DNA of 64,000 nt from Bacteroidota bacterium. GTDB taxonomy: Bacteria; Bacteroidota; Bacteroidia; Bacteroidales; Paludibacteraceae. Positions 63,621-64,000 of this stretch are shown piece after piece. How positions within the stretch are numbered: the first letter of the stretch is position 1; the number at the start of each line of letters is the position of its first letter. The notes under the pieces were generated by a model. That model saw nothing but the letters and a program-made list of their open reading frames with translations. It ran no database searches and had not been told where the DNA came from. A program made the translations under genes and the position numbers. The DNA lies in assembly GCA_021779195.1 (NCBI GenBank), contig JAJYBB010000009.1, forward strand, positions 46,735 to 110,734, written 5' to 3'.

Positions 63621-64000
63621 ATTCCCTCCGCCCCAGCTCCCGCTCGAAGTGATCGCATGGAACTGACAAACAAAAATAACCTGCCGCCTGATAAGAAATC
63701 GTGTGGCAGTGGGGGCAGTAGGGGTGAACGGGAAAATATTTTTCTCCGATCAACAATTATTCATGATTTTTATATATTTTTACCGCGTGAAGGGTTGTAT
63801 TCCCTCCGCCCCAGCTCCCGCTCGAAGTGATCGCATGGAACTGATAAACAAAATCACCTGCCGCCTGATAAGAAATCGTGTGGCAGTGGGGATAGTAGGG
63901 GTGAACGGGAAAATATTTTTCTCCGATCAACAATTATTCATGATTTTTATATATTTTTACCGCGTGTAGGGTTGTATTCCTTCCGCCCCAGCTCCCGCTC
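63621..64000. repeat. Tandem repeat array, unit about 177 bp, running off the window
   Basis: Two full copies (63621-63798 and 63799-63975) and the first 25 bases of a third. The two copies differ at a handful of positions and by one inserted base in the first copy (period 178 against 177). On the minus strand the second copy encodes PYYPHCHTISYQAAGDF, SSGSWGGGN and a short tail VKIYKNHE ending at a stop. The one-base change breaks this frame in the first copy. The array continues beyond the window. Confidence 0.85.

Noticed and set aside
63703..63969. Plus-strand 88-codon frame across the tandem repeats
   Set aside because: Its repeated sequence is only the reverse reading of the 177-bp units. 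The minus strand joins better to a coding tail with a proper stop.
63621..64000. CRISPR array
   Set aside because: The repeat unit is about 177 bp and repeats head to tail with no spacers, unlike the 20-50 bp repeats and unique spacers of CRISPR.

Overview
The window is AT-rich DNA from a member of the Bacteroidota, most likely an environmental, pectin-degrading Bacteroidales. The evidence is two SusC/SusD pairs, several secreted enzymes ending in type IX secretion (T9SS) sorting domains, TAnnTTTG-type -7 promoter boxes, and weak Shine-Dalgarno signals. The species cannot be named from sequence alone. No rRNA, tRNA or CRISPR array was seen.

Layout. (1) 1-5.9 kb: the 3' part of a six-gene membrane complex related to hydrogenase-4/complex I. 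Its catalytic subunits lack the NiFe ligands and most N2-cluster ligands, so it looks like an energy-converting hydrogenase-related (Ehr) complex and not a hydrogenase. (2) 6-17.4 kb: housekeeping genes rplS, typA, ansA, aroK, serA-serC, argH and pyrE, with an outer-membrane barrel protein and an unrecognised protein built from two Cys-rich repeats. (3) 17.7-30.6 kb: a homogalacturonan (pectin) utilisation locus with SusC, SusD, a pectin methylesterase, two PL1-type pectate lyases, an unknown T9SS cargo and a DUF3826 protein. (4) 30.7-37.8 kb: a homocysteine methyltransferase-like gene, then a five-gene acid-sugar operon (DHDPS-family aldolase, sodium symporter, Fe-alcohol dehydrogenase, PdxA-like dehydrogenase, DUF1537 kinase). 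(5) 37.8-49.7 kb, minus strand: a GH78 rhamnosidase fused to a BNR propeller, a GH140 apiosidase-family enzyme, a TonB receptor, a GH95 enzyme, a DeoR-family regulator and a standalone ribB. (6) 49.8-63.3 kb, minus strand: a sugar-binding protein with no signal peptide, SusD/SusC, a sugar transporter, an L-fucose-isomerase-family protein, an IS1595-family element, an FGGY kinase and a split transketolase. (7) 63.4-64.0 kb: a short gene tail followed by a tandem array of about 177 bp that runs off the edge.

How it works together. Locus 3 would de-esterify and cleave the pectin backbone outside the cell and import the fragments. The enzymes of regions 5 and 6 suit rhamnogalacturonan-II side chains (rhamnose, apiose, L-galactose or L-fucose). 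The set isomerase + FGGY kinase + two-subunit transketolase next to a GH140 enzyme matches the logic of the D-apiose to D-apulose to D-apulose-4-phosphate pathway. This is the most interesting hypothesis in the window: every step is inferred, and the isomerase would be from a different family than the one I recall being characterised. An insertion sequence has landed between the kinase and isomerase genes of this presumed operon.
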